Positions 36,046 to 43,441 of a stretch of DNA of 64,000 nt are shown here, in pieces. Position 1 is the first letter of the stretch. Every line of letters starts with the position of its first letter. Source of the DNA: JBLUOA01 sp048060095. Its GTDB lineage: Bacteria; Pseudomonadota; Alphaproteobacteria; Rhodobacterales; Rhodobacteraceae. The notes below the pieces were generated by a model. That model did no database searches, had not been told where the DNA came from, and worked only from the letters and a program-made list of their open reading frames with translations. Where the stretch lies: contig NZ_JBLUOA010000001.1 in assembly GCF_048060095.1 (NCBI RefSeq), forward strand, positions 1,984,001-2,048,000, written 5' to 3'. Made by a program: the position numbers and the translations under genes.

Positions 36046-36537
36046 ATGCTAAGAAAGTTTCTGCCCTTGCTGGCACTTGCGACCCTATGCGCTTGTGTGA
36101 AAGAGGAAAGTTCCCCCGCTGGAACCACCGCCACAACATCTGCTACCCCACTGCAAGCCAGCGCAAGTGCCCGCGGGCCCGGTTTTGACGGTCGGCCTAT
36201 CCTGTGCACGATGAAATCACTGGCGAGTTCGGGTGGATGGTTCCCACAGCAGTTTGTTCTGAAGATCAACGAGGCAGCCGGTGAAGTGGAAATCGTACAA
36301 CCCAGCGTCTGGCTGGAAGACGATGGGTCAACGAACAACGGCAGGATCTATCGTGCCAACCAAGACATTCTGATTGCATCTTGGGGTTGGTATGCGCGCC
36401 AGACAACAAGGCGTCAGTCTCTTTGGGTCGAGTATCGACTGGGCATCAAACGGCAAAGCGGAAATGCTTGGATCAGCGTGTCAGGTTCTGGACGAACCGG
36501 TGCATACCGCAGCGAAGGACACTGCCGCACCCTTTAA
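36046..36537 (+). CDS. Hypothetical lipoprotein
   Basis: A 163-residue protein beginning MLRKFLPLLALATLCACVKE, with the lipobox LCAC giving a lipidated Cys near residue 17. The mature part starts with a Ser/Thr/Ala-rich linker and then a domain with the repeated pattern FVLKINEAAGEVEIVQPSVW and QSLWVEYRLGIKRQSGNAWI, probably beta-rich. The base composition is a little lower in GC than its neighbours. I recognise no family. It precedes the membrane dipeptidase by 36 bases. Confidence 0.7.
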   Translation: MLRKFLPLLALATLCACVKEESSPAGTTATTSATPLQASASARGPGFDGRPILCTMKSLASSGGWFPQQFVLKINEAAGEVEIVQPSVWLEDDGSTNNGRIYRANQDILIASWGWYARQTTRRQSLWVEYRLGIKRQSGNAWISVSGSGRTGAYRSEGHCRTL

Positions 36538-36573
36538 TGAGTACGACCACCGCGCTGGGTTTAGGAGGGCGAG

Positions 36574-37749
36574 ATGCGCGCTTTCGGTAAATTTCTGGGA
36601 CGATTTCTGTTTGTGTCAGGTATCGCACTGATTGCATTCCTGTGGTTCGCGCCGGGCTATCTGGAAAACCAGCTAAACCCGGTCGCTGACCACGCGCCTT
36701 ACGAAATCTCCGAAGCGACGCAGGCGCTGCACGACGATCTTGTGATCGGTGACTGGCACGCCGACAGCCTGCTTTGGAACCGCGACCTGCTGGACCGCGG
36801 TTCGCGGGGACAGGTCGATATTCCACGCCTGCGCGAAGGCAACGTTGCCGTGCAAGTCTTTACGGCGGTTACGAAAAGTCCCGCGGGGCTGAACTACGAA
36901 CAGAACGCGACGGAAGCGCCCGACAACATCACGCGGCTTTCGATTGCGCAGCTTTGGCCGCCGCGTACATGGGACAGCCTGCTGGAACGCGCACTGTATC
37001 AGGCGGAGCGTCTGCACGATTACGAACGCCGCGCTCCGGATCAGATCAAGATCATCCGGAATGCGACCGACCTTGAAGACGTTTTGACACGTCGGGCGGC
37101 GGGCGAAGATATCCTCGGCGCGATCCTTGGGATCGAGGGCGGACATCCGCTTGAGGGCGATCTTGCCAACCTCGACAAGCTGACGGACGCTGGCTACCGC
37201 CTTGTCGGGCTTCAGCACTTCTTTGACAACGAACTTGGCGGCTCGCTGCACGGCACGGGCAATCGCGGCCTGACCGATTTCGGGCGGAGCGTTGTGGACG
37301 CTGTCATTGAGCGCGGGCTGATCCTCGACGTTGCGCATTCCAGTCCGCAGGTCGCGCGGGATGTGCTTGCGATGACCGACATCCCAATCGTGGTCAGCCA
37401 CACTGGCCTTCACAGCCATTGTCGGGTGAAACGGAACTTCACCGATGATCTGATGAAAGACATCGCCGCAACCGGTGGTGTGATCGGCATCGGGTATTGG
37501 CGGGACGTGACATGCGACGAAACCCCGGCGGGGATTGCAACGGCGATCAAGGCGGCGATTGCGGTCGTTGGCGAGGATCACGTATCGCTCGGGTCGGATT
37601 TCGACGGGTCCGTCCGCACGGCGTTCGATACGTCAGAGCTTGCGGCGCTGACCCAAGCCTTGCTGGACGCGGGCCTGCCAGAGTCGCAAATCCGCAAGGT
37701 CATGGGTGAAAACATGCTCCGCGTGCTGCGGGCGCGTCTTGACCCCTAG
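36574..37749 (+). CDS. Membrane-anchored M19 dipeptidase
   Basis: A 391-residue renal-dipeptidase family (M19) zinc enzyme. An N-terminal helix (FLFVSGIALIAFLWF, residues ~10-25) anchors it to the inner membrane, with the catalytic domain outside. Metal-binding and active-site segments: GDWHADSL (family DxHxD), ILGIEGGHPLEG (bridging Glu), VVSHTGLHSHC (His pair) and SDFDGSV near the C-terminus. Members hydrolyse a range of dipeptides, sometimes with D-residues. Its stop overlaps the stop of the convergent oxidoreductase gene by 4 bases. Confidence 0.92.
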   Translation: MRAFGKFLGRFLFVSGIALIAFLWFAPGYLENQLNPVADHAPYEISEATQALHDDLVIGDWHADSLLWNRDLLDRGSRGQVDIPRLREGNVAVQVFTAVTKSPAGLNYEQNATEAPDNITRLSIAQLWPPRTWDSLLERALYQAERLHDYERRAPDQIKIIRNATDLEDVLTRRAAGEDILGAILGIEGGHPLEGDLANLDKLTDAGYRLVGLQHFFDNELGGSLHGTGNRGLTDFGRSVVDAVIERGLILDVAHSSPQVARDVLAMTDIPIVVSHTGLHSHCRVKRNFTDDLMKDIAATGGVIGIGYWRDVTCDETPAGIATAIKAAIAVVGEDHVSLGSDFDGSVRTAFDTSELAALTQALLDAGLPESQIRKVMGENMLRVLRARLDP

Positions 37750-38714
37750 GCGCTGGCATTGAAAATCCCGTCCAGCACCGCCTGTGTGCCCCGGCTGAAT
37801 TCCAGCGGGCACGGATAAGGCACGCCGTTTCGGACTGAGGCGCAGAACGCCTCAACCTGCATCTGGTATTGGTTGCCGATCGGAAAACGCTCGATCCGGG
37901 CTTGGCCGCCTTCGGTTTGCAGGCGCACTTGCGCTTCGGCAAATACGCCGGGGTTGAACGGGGCCGTCAGCCGGATCAGCCCGCGGCTTCCGTGAAACAC
38001 CATGTCCTGCATCCGAAACAGACGCATCCCGACGATGGCGTTAAAGGTCACATCGCCAAAGCGCGCGTTGATATCGGCGAACGTATCGACCCCGCCTTCA
38101 TATTGCACCCGCGCGGCGATCTTTTCCGGGTCCAGCCCGGTGACAAAACGTGCGGCGCCGACGGGGTAAACGCCGATATCGCGCACGCCCCCGCCACCAT
38201 ATTCCGCGACTTGCCGGAAATTCGCGCTATCGGATTCGTTGTTGTAGGTGAAGAAGCCTTGGATATGTCGAAGCTCTCCGATCTCGCCCGCCGCAACAAG
38301 ATCACGCACGCGTGGCCATTGGGGGTGGTGCACGATCATGTAAGCCTCGGCGGCAAGGCAGCCAGAGGCATCGCGCGCGGCGATCAGATCGTCGAACTCC
38401 CGCTCCGCCATCGCAATCGGCTTTTCGCAAAGAACATGCTTTCCCGCCTTTAGTGCGCGGATCGACCATTCGACATGCAGATGCGTGGCCAGAGGAATGT
38501 AGACAGCGTCAATGTCCGGGTCATCGACAAGCGCATCGTAGCTGTCATGAACGCGAAGCGACGGGCAAAACGCCTGAAAGTCCTCGGCCTTGCCCGGCGT
38601 CCGGGTTGCGAGTGCAGTCAGCTCTGCCCCTCGTGCGGAATGGATTGCCGGGGCCATATGTTCGCGGGCGAATTTGGCGGCCCCAAGAACACCCCACCTG
38701 ACCACTTCATCCAT
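37746..38714 (-). CDS. Gfo/Idh/MocA-family oxidoreductase
   Basis: A 322-residue NAD(P)-dependent oxidoreductase. The N-terminal Rossmann fold begins VVRWGVLGAAKFAREHMAPA, with the conserved dinucleotide strand and CEKPIAMAEREFDDLI (the EKP motif). The GFO_IDH_MocA C-terminal domain carries GGGVRDIGVYPVGAARFVTG. Such enzymes act on sugars, inositols or related polyols. The specific substrate cannot be read. The ATG at 38714 has GGAG upstream. Confidence 0.9.
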   Translation of the reverse strand: MDEVVRWGVLGAAKFAREHMAPAIHSARGAELTALATRTPGKAEDFQAFCPSLRVHDSYDALVDDPDIDAVYIPLATHLHVEWSIRALKAGKHVLCEKPIAMAEREFDDLIAARDASGCLAAEAYMIVHHPQWPRVRDLVAAGEIGELRHIQGFFTYNNESDSANFRQVAEYGGGGVRDIGVYPVGAARFVTGLDPEKIAARVQYEGGVDTFADINARFGDVTFNAIVGMRLFRMQDMVFHGSRGLIRLTAPFNPGVFAEAQVRLQTEGGQARIERFPIGNQYQMQVEAFCASVRNGVPYPCPLEFSRGTQAVLDGIFNASA

Positions 38715-38770
38715 GAAAAACTCCGTCCGCAGCGATTGCGAACGGAGATGCCACAACGAACGTGGAAATT

Positions 38771-39667
38771 CTAGGCGCGCTCCAGAATACCTTTTTCACG
38801 GGCGAGATCCCGCATCCGCTTTTGCAGTTTTTCAAAAGCACGGACTTCGATCTGACGGATGCGTTCGCGGCTAACGTCAAACTGGCCGGAGAGTTCTTCG
38901 AGCGTCAGCGGTTGGTCCTGCAGGCGACGCTTCGTCAGGATTTTCTTTTCCCGGTCGTTCAGAACGTCCATCGCGTCGGCAAGCAATTCGCGGCGAACCT
39001 CAAGCTCATCCTTGGCCTCGTAGTCTGCGGCTTGGTCGGCGTCTTCGTCCTCCAACCAATCCTGCCACTGCATCGTCCCCTCGCCCTCGGTGCCGACAGT
39101 GGCGTTCAGCGACGCGTCACCCCCCGACATGCGACGGTTCATGGAGATGACTTCTTCCTCGGTCACATTGAGGTCGGTCGCGATGCGCTCGACATTTTCA
39201 GGCCGCATATCGCCATCTTCAAGCGCTCCGATGCGGGCCTTGGCTTTGCGCAGATTAAAAAACAGTTTTTTCTGGGCCGACGTTGTGCCCAGTTTAACCA
39301 GCGACCAGCTACGCAGAATATATTCCTGGATCGAGGCGCGAATCCACCACATCGCATATGTCGCAAGACGGAAGCCTTTTTCCGGGTCAAACCGCTTCAC
39401 GGCCTGCATCAGACCAACGTTCGCCTCGGAAATCACCTCGGCCTGCGGAAGACCGTAGCCGCGATAGCCCATCGCGATCTTGGCAGCCAAACGCAGGTGC
39501 GACGTGACCATGCGATGCGCGGCTTCGCTGTCTTCGTGTTCGACCCAGCGTTTGGCGAGCATGTATTCTTCTTCCGGCTCCAATAGCGGGAACTTCCGGA
39601 TCTCCTGAAGATAGCGATTCAGGCCCTGTTCCGGGGAGGGTGCTGGAAGTTGTGTATAATTGCTCAT
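38771..39667 (-). CDS. rpoH: RNA polymerase heat-shock sigma factor RpoH
   Basis: A 298-residue sigma-32. Conserved regions are seen in order: 2.1-2.4 (MVTSHLRLAAKIAMGYRGYG, ANVGLMQAVKRFDPEKGFRL, YAMWWIRASIQEYILRSWSL), the RpoH box QKKLFFNLR, and region 4 (LNDREKKILTKRRLQDQPLT, RERIRQIEVRAFEKLQKRMR). It directs transcription of heat-shock and oxidative-stress genes. The organism may carry a second RpoH as R. sphaeroides does. A sigma-70-like promoter (39767-39795) lies ~100 bases upstream of the ATG, along with a CTTGAAA element closer to the gene. Confidence 0.95.
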   Translation of the reverse strand: MSNYTQLPAPSPEQGLNRYLQEIRKFPLLEPEEEYMLAKRWVEHEDSEAAHRMVTSHLRLAAKIAMGYRGYGLPQAEVISEANVGLMQAVKRFDPEKGFRLATYAMWWIRASIQEYILRSWSLVKLGTTSAQKKLFFNLRKAKARIGALEDGDMRPENVERIATDLNVTEEEVISMNRRMSGGDASLNATVGTEGEGTMQWQDWLEDEDADQAADYEAKDELEVRRELLADAMDVLNDREKKILTKRRLQDQPLTLEELSGQFDVSRERIRQIEVRAFEKLQKRMRDLAREKGILERA

Positions 39668-39766
39668 TTCGCGTCCCTGTCTGCTCTTATCTCGATGTTT
39701 ACGAGATTAACATGGTGTCAGCTAGTCATAGTCACTGTCGGTTTCAAGTCCGCAATTCTGTGCGGT

Positions 39767-39795
39767 ATAATATTAACGGATTGTGCATTGAAAAA
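39767..39795 (-). promoter_or_regulatory. Sigma-70-type promoter of rpoH
   Basis: Read on the minus strand, TTTTTC (39795-39790) and TATTAT (39772-39767) are spaced by exactly 17 bases. Downstream, CTTGAAA (39748-39742) is a perfect heat-shock -35 element followed 10 bases later by CTATGA, so a second, RpoH-dependent promoter is possible. Confidence 0.5.
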
Positions 39796-39846
39796 GTTTC
39801 ATACGCTATGCCCAGACATCGAATTTCGCGCGGTTGTGAGGGGGAT

Positions 39847-40896
39847 TTACCCATCGTCGCCGCGACCACGCAGCGCGTCAATCAAAGCAGCCATATCGGG
39901 TGGCAATGGCGCTTCAAACCGCTGCATTTCACCACTGACCGGATGCACAAATCCGAGAGTAGCGGCGTGAAGTGCCTGCCGAGGGAACGCCCGCGCCGCA
40001 TCCGCCGCGCCCTTGCCCACCGCCTTAGTCGATAACTTCCGCCGCCCGCCATAGGTTTGATCCCCGATCAGCCCGTGCCCGGTATGCGCCATATGCACCC
40101 TGATCTGATGGGTGCGCCCGGTTTCAAGCCAACAATCCACCAGCGCAGCAACCGCGGGCGTGCCGAAGGTTTCAACCAACCGCGTCCGCGTCACCGCATG
40201 ACGCCCGCCGCTGAACAGCACCGCTTGTTTTTGCCGATCATGCTTGTGGCGCGCCAGTTGGGTCGTCACCCGCATGACATTGCTTGCCTCAAAACTCACG
40301 CCGCGAACGCCGCGCAAGCGTGGATCGGACGCGTCGGGCACGCCATGAACCACCGCATAATAGTGCCGATCAACGGTGTGGGCGGCGAACTGCTCCGCCA
40401 GACCGTGATGCGCCTTGTCGGACTTCGCCACCACCAGCAGGCCAGAGGTATCCTTGTCGATCCGATGCACGACGCCGGGGCGCTTCTCTCCGCCCACACC
40501 GGAAAGCGTATCGCCGCAGTGCGCCAGCAGCGCGTTGACCAACGTGCCGGAGCGTGTGCCCGGTGCCGGATGCACCACCATTCCGGCGGGTTTGTTGACG
40601 ACGATTAGGTGCTCGTCTTCAAACACGACATCCAAGGGGATGGCTTCCGCCGCAATATAGCTTTCCTCGGCGGTCGGCACCTCAATGGTGATTTCGTCGC
40701 CTTCGGCCACCTTTGCCTTCGGGTCGTCCAAGACCTGCCCCTGCCGCACGACCTTGCCTGCCGCGATCAGCTTTGCCAGTCGTGACCGGCTTAGCGATGC
40801 TTCCTCTGGCACATCGCGGGCAAGCGCCTTATCAAGACGCGAAGGCGGGTCTGCGGCAATCGTGACCGTTACCAATAAGGAAGAGGCGTCAGCCAT
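39847..40896 (-). CDS. rluD: RluD-family 23S rRNA pseudouridine synthase
   Basis: A 349-residue pseudouridine synthase. The N-terminal S4-like RNA-binding region (SRLDKALARDVPEEASLSRS) precedes the catalytic domain with PAGMVVHPAPGTRSGTLVNA and the active-site Asp in VVHRIDKDTSGLLVVAKSD. RGVSFEASNVMRVTTQL and the C-terminal HMAHTGHGLIGDQTYGG are also family motifs. It modifies U1911/1915/1917 in 23S helix 69. The start ATG at 40896 shares two bases with the ATG of the divergent gene at 40895, so upstream in-frame starts would run into that gene. Confidence 0.93.
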   Translation of the reverse strand: MADASSLLVTVTIAADPPSRLDKALARDVPEEASLSRSRLAKLIAAGKVVRQGQVLDDPKAKVAEGDEITIEVPTAEESYIAAEAIPLDVVFEDEHLIVVNKPAGMVVHPAPGTRSGTLVNALLAHCGDTLSGVGGEKRPGVVHRIDKDTSGLLVVAKSDKAHHGLAEQFAAHTVDRHYYAVVHGVPDASDPRLRGVRGVSFEASNVMRVTTQLARHKHDRQKQAVLFSGGRHAVTRTRLVETFGTPAVAALVDCWLETGRTHQIRVHMAHTGHGLIGDQTYGGRRKLSTKAVGKGAADAARAFPRQALHAATLGFVHPVSGEMQRFEAPLPPDMAALIDALRGRGDDG

Positions 40897-41212
40897 GATG
40901 GATGCTCCGACACCGGACAACGACACATTGCCGGCCAATCTGAAATTTTTGCGCCGTCTCGTTACGATTCTGACCGGCACGATGATTGTCGGCCTTGTAG
41001 TCGTGATCGCCCTGCTTGTCATCCGGCTACAGCCCGCGTCGGTCCCCCTGCCCAACGAAATCACGCTTCCCGATGGGGCCACCGCTGTTTCATTCACGCA
41101 GGCGCAGGATTGGTATGCCGTTGTGACAGACGCCAATGAAATCCTGATCTTTGACCGGATGACCGGTGACATTCGCCAGACGTTCCAGATCGAAGGGGCA
41201 ACGTCCAACTAG
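40895..41212 (+). CDS. Small single-pass membrane protein (DUF6476-like)
   Basis: A 105-residue protein. A soluble N-terminus (MMDAPTPDNDTLPANLKFLR) is followed by one transmembrane helix (residues ~25-48, TILTGTMIVGLVVVIALLVI) and a periplasmic C-terminal half with a PQQ/WD-like beta pattern (AQDWYAVVTDANEILIFDRM). The function is unknown. It starts at 40895 or 40898 and is preceded by AGGAAGAGG. Its first codon overlaps that of the divergent rluD gene on the opposite strand (CATG). Confidence 0.82.
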   Translation: MMDAPTPDNDTLPANLKFLRRLVTILTGTMIVGLVVVIALLVIRLQPASVPLPNEITLPDGATAVSFTQAQDWYAVVTDANEILIFDRMTGDIRQTFQIEGATSN

Positions 41213-41227
41213 GTATGGCTTGGGGAG

Positions 41228-41304
41228 TGGTACCACCTCCTGGGTTCGAACCAGGGACCTCCTGATCCACAATCAGGCGCTCTAACCAACTGAGCTAAGG
41301 CGGC
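41228..41304 (-). tRNA. tRNA-His (anticodon GTG)
   Basis: A 77-base cloverleaf with encoded CCA on the minus strand. The acceptor stem GCCGCCT pairs with AGGTGGT through wobble pairs, with discriminator A73. The anticodon loop TTGTGGA gives GTG. The T-arm is CCTGG-TTCGAAC-CCAGG. The usual extra G-1 and C73 of bacterial tRNA-His are absent, which is the known alphaproteobacterial variant. Confidence 0.95.
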
Positions 41305-41509
41305 ACTGCGGCTGATTTAGCGCCACTATTGCGCGATTGCAAGAGGGTTGCACGCCAGTTTCCAATACGAATTATGCAACGCAAAACACACGCCGCCAGT
41401 GCCGCCCCGCGACGGCACGATGGCGGGCCGGAATCCGGCAAACCAACCGCCGACCTTGCCAATCGCATGGCGGCGCGCTAGGTGAACGACGCTATTGATG
41501 GAGGCAAAA

Positions 41510-41701
41510 ATGGGCATCGACCGCGAAAGCGATATTGCCGCCAATCTACAGATTGGCCCGACAACACTTGGAATGGTGCGCATCTACGTTGAGGGTAACG
41601 GAGTCGACCTGCCGCTTGATTTCGACCCCGAAGAAGCGCGCGAGATTGCCGAAGAAATCCTTGCCGCTGCCAAGCGGGCCGAGGCGATGGCGAAATCCTG
41701 A
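41510..41701 (+). CDS. Small conserved-looking protein (63 residues)
   Basis: A 63-residue acidic protein, MGIDRESDIAANLQIGPTTL..., ending in a helical segment (FDPEEAREIAEEILAAAKRA). It is probably cytoplasmic, with a short beta part followed by an amphipathic helix. Its ATG at 41510 is preceded by GGAGG at ideal spacing, which supports translation. The function is unknown and I recognise no named family with certainty (possibly DUF6324-like). It is isolated between tRNA-His and the convergent small gene at 41718. Confidence 0.65.
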   Translation: MGIDRESDIAANLQIGPTTLGMVRIYVEGNGVDLPLDFDPEEAREIAEEILAAAKRAEAMAKS

Positions 41702-41717
41702 ACCGTCGCACTGCCCG

Positions 41718-41900
41718 TCAGGTATAAACCTGCCCCGGTTCGATCAGCTCAAATCCGACAATCTCAAACTCATACAGCGCAGAGCCGTCGGGCTTTTCCG
41801 CCCGCGCGATCAGCTTGCCATCTTCATCGTGATAAACCGCGTGCGCAGTGTGCAGCGCCCGATAACACCAGTCGCCGTTCGGGTAGAGATATTTTATCAT
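41718..41900 (-). CDS. Small protein coupled to mmcB (60 residues)
   Basis: A 60-residue protein rich in aromatic residues, MIKYLYPNGDWCYRALHTAH..., probably a small beta sheet (ALYEFEIVGFELIEPGQVYT at its end). Its ATG overlaps the mmcB stop (ATGA), and GAGGAGG lies nine bases upstream inside mmcB, which indicates translational coupling. The function is unknown. Its context suggests a link with MmcB. Confidence 0.65.
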   Translation of the reverse strand: MIKYLYPNGDWCYRALHTAHAVYHDEDGKLIARAEKPDGSALYEFEIVGFELIEPGQVYT

Positions 41901-42367
41901 TCCACGTCCTCCTCACCTGTCATTGAAATAAGCCCGGCCACACCCGGATCTTTGAACCCTTGCAACCGGCACGCCGCTTGCCGTGCGAATTTCTGCGTCA
42001 GAACTTTCCGCCGGGCCGCGGCGAGCTTTGTTTCCGGCCCCATGCGGATAATCTCCGCGTCATAGGCATCCGCAATAATCAGCCCGGTGTCGTGCGGCAG
42101 CAGTTCGGTCGGAAACTCTGTATCGACCGCCCAAAAATAGCGATCACACCACTCAAGATAGCCCTGCCATTTGCGATCTGTCTGAAAATCCGCGCGGGAG
42201 GATTTGCATTCGACGACCCAAAGCTCACCCTTCGGGCCAAGCGCCATGACGTCAACGCGCAAGCCACGGTCGGGAACGAATTCCTCAACCGAAACAAAGG
42301 CATGGTGCCGCAGATGTCGGCTGACGCCACGCGCGAGAAGCTGGCCGGGTTGGATTGCGTCGTCCAT
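41897..42367 (-). CDS. mmcB: MmcB-family DNA repair protein
   Basis: A 156-residue protein of the alphaproteobacterial MmcB family. MmcB is a LexA-regulated factor in Caulobacter that affects mitomycin C resistance. The core contains a PD-(D/E)xK-like nuclease pattern: DRGLRVDVMALGPKGELWVV followed by ECKSSRADFQTDRKW. The rest, LEWCDRYFWAVDTEFPTELL, fits the family. No clear SOS box was found between its start and the ArsR operator region. It is the first gene of a two-gene unit with the 60-residue protein. Confidence 0.87.
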   Translation of the reverse strand: MDDAIQPGQLLARGVSRHLRHHAFVSVEEFVPDRGLRVDVMALGPKGELWVVECKSSRADFQTDRKWQGYLEWCDRYFWAVDTEFPTELLPHDTGLIIADAYDAEIIRMGPETKLAAARRKVLTQKFARQAACRLQGFKDPGVAGLISMTGEEDVE

Positions 42368-42416
42368 TCCGAAAACATGAACAATTCGTGAACAAATATC
42401 AAGGCGAGAGTTTCGC

Positions 42417-42467
42417 TTGACATGATACCATTGGGTTTCATATTAATGATACCGTTCGGTATTATTA
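42417..42467 (+). promoter_or_regulatory. ArsR/SRPBCC operon promoter with twin dyad operators
   Basis: A strong sigma-70 promoter, TTGACA (42417-42422) with TATTAA (42441-42446) at an 18-base spacing. Two copies of the dyad ATACC-N4-GGT(T/A)T overlie it. One sits between -35 and -10 (42425-42438). The other is just after the -10 (42449-42462), extended to AATGATACC...GGTATTATT. They are exactly 24 bases apart. This is the expected architecture for autorepression by the ArsR-type protein encoded immediately downstream. Confidence 0.7.
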
Positions 42468-42476
42468 GAGGATAAA

Positions 42477-42797
42477 ATGCCCCCCGAAACGCAAGCCACC
42501 TTCCGCGCCCTCGCTGATCCGACACGTCGTGACATTCTGCTGATGCTACGCAGTCAGGACATGACAATCGCAGAGGTCGCGGACAATTTCGACATGACCC
42601 GCGCCGCCGTCAAAAAGCACCTGACCGTGCTGTCAGACGGTGGGCTAATCAACGTCCGCGCCCGTGGGCGCGAGCGGATCAATAAATTCAACCCAATGGG
42701 CATGGCGCCCGTTCTCGATTGGCTCAGCTACTTTGATGCCTTCTGGGATGATCGTCTGTCAGACCTGAAAACCGCCATCGAAAAGGATAGTAAATGA
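42477..42797 (+). CDS. ArsR-family winged-helix repressor
   Basis: A 106-residue regulator. The whole protein is a winged HTH: FRALADPTRRDILLMLRSQD (residues 7-26), MTIAEVADNFDMTRAAVKKH (recognition helix region) and LTVLSDGGLINVRARGRERI. It lacks the Cys pairs used by metal-sensing ArsR proteins. With an SRPBCC (AHSA1) gene overlapping it by 4 bases, it belongs to the common ArsR-AHSA1 pairs whose inducer is unknown. Twin operator-like dyads lie in its promoter, so autorepression is likely. Confidence 0.9.
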   Translation: MPPETQATFRALADPTRRDILLMLRSQDMTIAEVADNFDMTRAAVKKHLTVLSDGGLINVRARGRERINKFNPMGMAPVLDWLSYFDAFWDDRLSDLKTAIEKDSK

Positions 42798-43213
42798 CCG
42801 ATACCGTAATTCAAAAATCCATTTACCTGAACGCGACCAAGGAACAGGTCTGGGCTTATTTGACCGACCCCGACAAGCTGGCGATCTGGTTTCATGTGCC
42901 GAAAAAACCGCTCTCGGATGGGGAGGAATATGAGATGTTTGGCGCGGAAAGCGGCAACAAGCTGATGTGGGGCAAGGTTCTGACCGCGACGCCACACGAT
43001 TATCTGGAATACACCTTTACGATTGCCCCGATGGGCGACGCAATCAGCACCGTCAAATGGACATTGGAAGAGGTCGCAGGCGGCACGCACCTGTCACTTG
43101 AACATAGCGGCCTGCCCCAAGGGGCCGAAGCATTTGGCCTGACACTCGCCCTCGACAAAGGTTGGGACGACCACATGGGGCGGATGCGTGCATCGCTTCA
43201 CGAGGAAGAATAA
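42794..43213 (+). CDS. SRPBCC (AHSA1-type) ligand-binding protein
   Basis: A 139-residue START/SRPBCC-fold protein: IYLNATKEQVWAYLTDPDKL near the N-terminus, then MWGKVLTATPHDYLEYTFT and LEHSGLPQGAEAFGLTLALDK near the end. The fold forms a hydrophobic cavity for small molecules. Its ATG overlaps the stop of the ArsR gene (ATGA), so the two are co-translated, and it may bind the compound that relieves repression or alter it. The ligand is unknown. Confidence 0.89.
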   Translation: MTDTVIQKSIYLNATKEQVWAYLTDPDKLAIWFHVPKKPLSDGEEYEMFGAESGNKLMWGKVLTATPHDYLEYTFTIAPMGDAISTVKWTLEEVAGGTHLSLEHSGLPQGAEAFGLTLALDKGWDDHMGRMRASLHEEE

Positions 43214-43279
43214 AACCTGCGATCAGGCTTGCCGGGCCCGCGGCCAACCCCTATGTGGGGTGGTGGCGGGTTCTGCCCT

Positions 43280-43427
43280 TCTCGTGACACGGTTGCATTC
43301 CGGTGGCCTTAAGCAATTCCGAGGGAGCTGGCTCTGTTCTGGCCCTGGCCTGATTACCTGGCGCCCACCTGTACATACAGGTCCTCGGGAATGAGATAAC
43401 CACACGGTCGCGGCGGTCCCGTCACCC
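43280..43427 (+). ncRNA. ssrS: 6S RNA (SsrS) candidate
   Basis: A non-coding stretch that folds into one long rod. The closing stem is GTGAC (43284-43288) with GTCAC (43421-43425). The middle stem is ATTCCGAGG (43316-43324) with CCTCGGGAAT (43383-43392, one bulge). A terminal hairpin ACCTGT-ACAT-ACAGGT lies at 43367-43382. GGCCTTAAGC (5' side) and CGGCGGTCCCGTCAC (3' end) resemble conserved 6S segments. In R. sphaeroides, ssrS is followed on the opposite strand by a small membrane-protein gene (sspA), and the same arrangement is seen here at 43442. 6S RNA binds the housekeeping polymerase in late growth. The ends are approximate. Confidence 0.72.
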
Positions 43428-43441
43428 ATCAAACAGTGCGA

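Noticed and set aside
41847..42391. Open frame of 143 codons antisense to mmcB
   Set aside because: A shadow frame without a ribosome site; mmcB on the other strand has recognisable family motifs.
43245..43262. CCCC-TATGT-GGGG hairpin before the 6S candidate as a terminator
   Set aside because: The stem is only four base pairs and no T tract follows.
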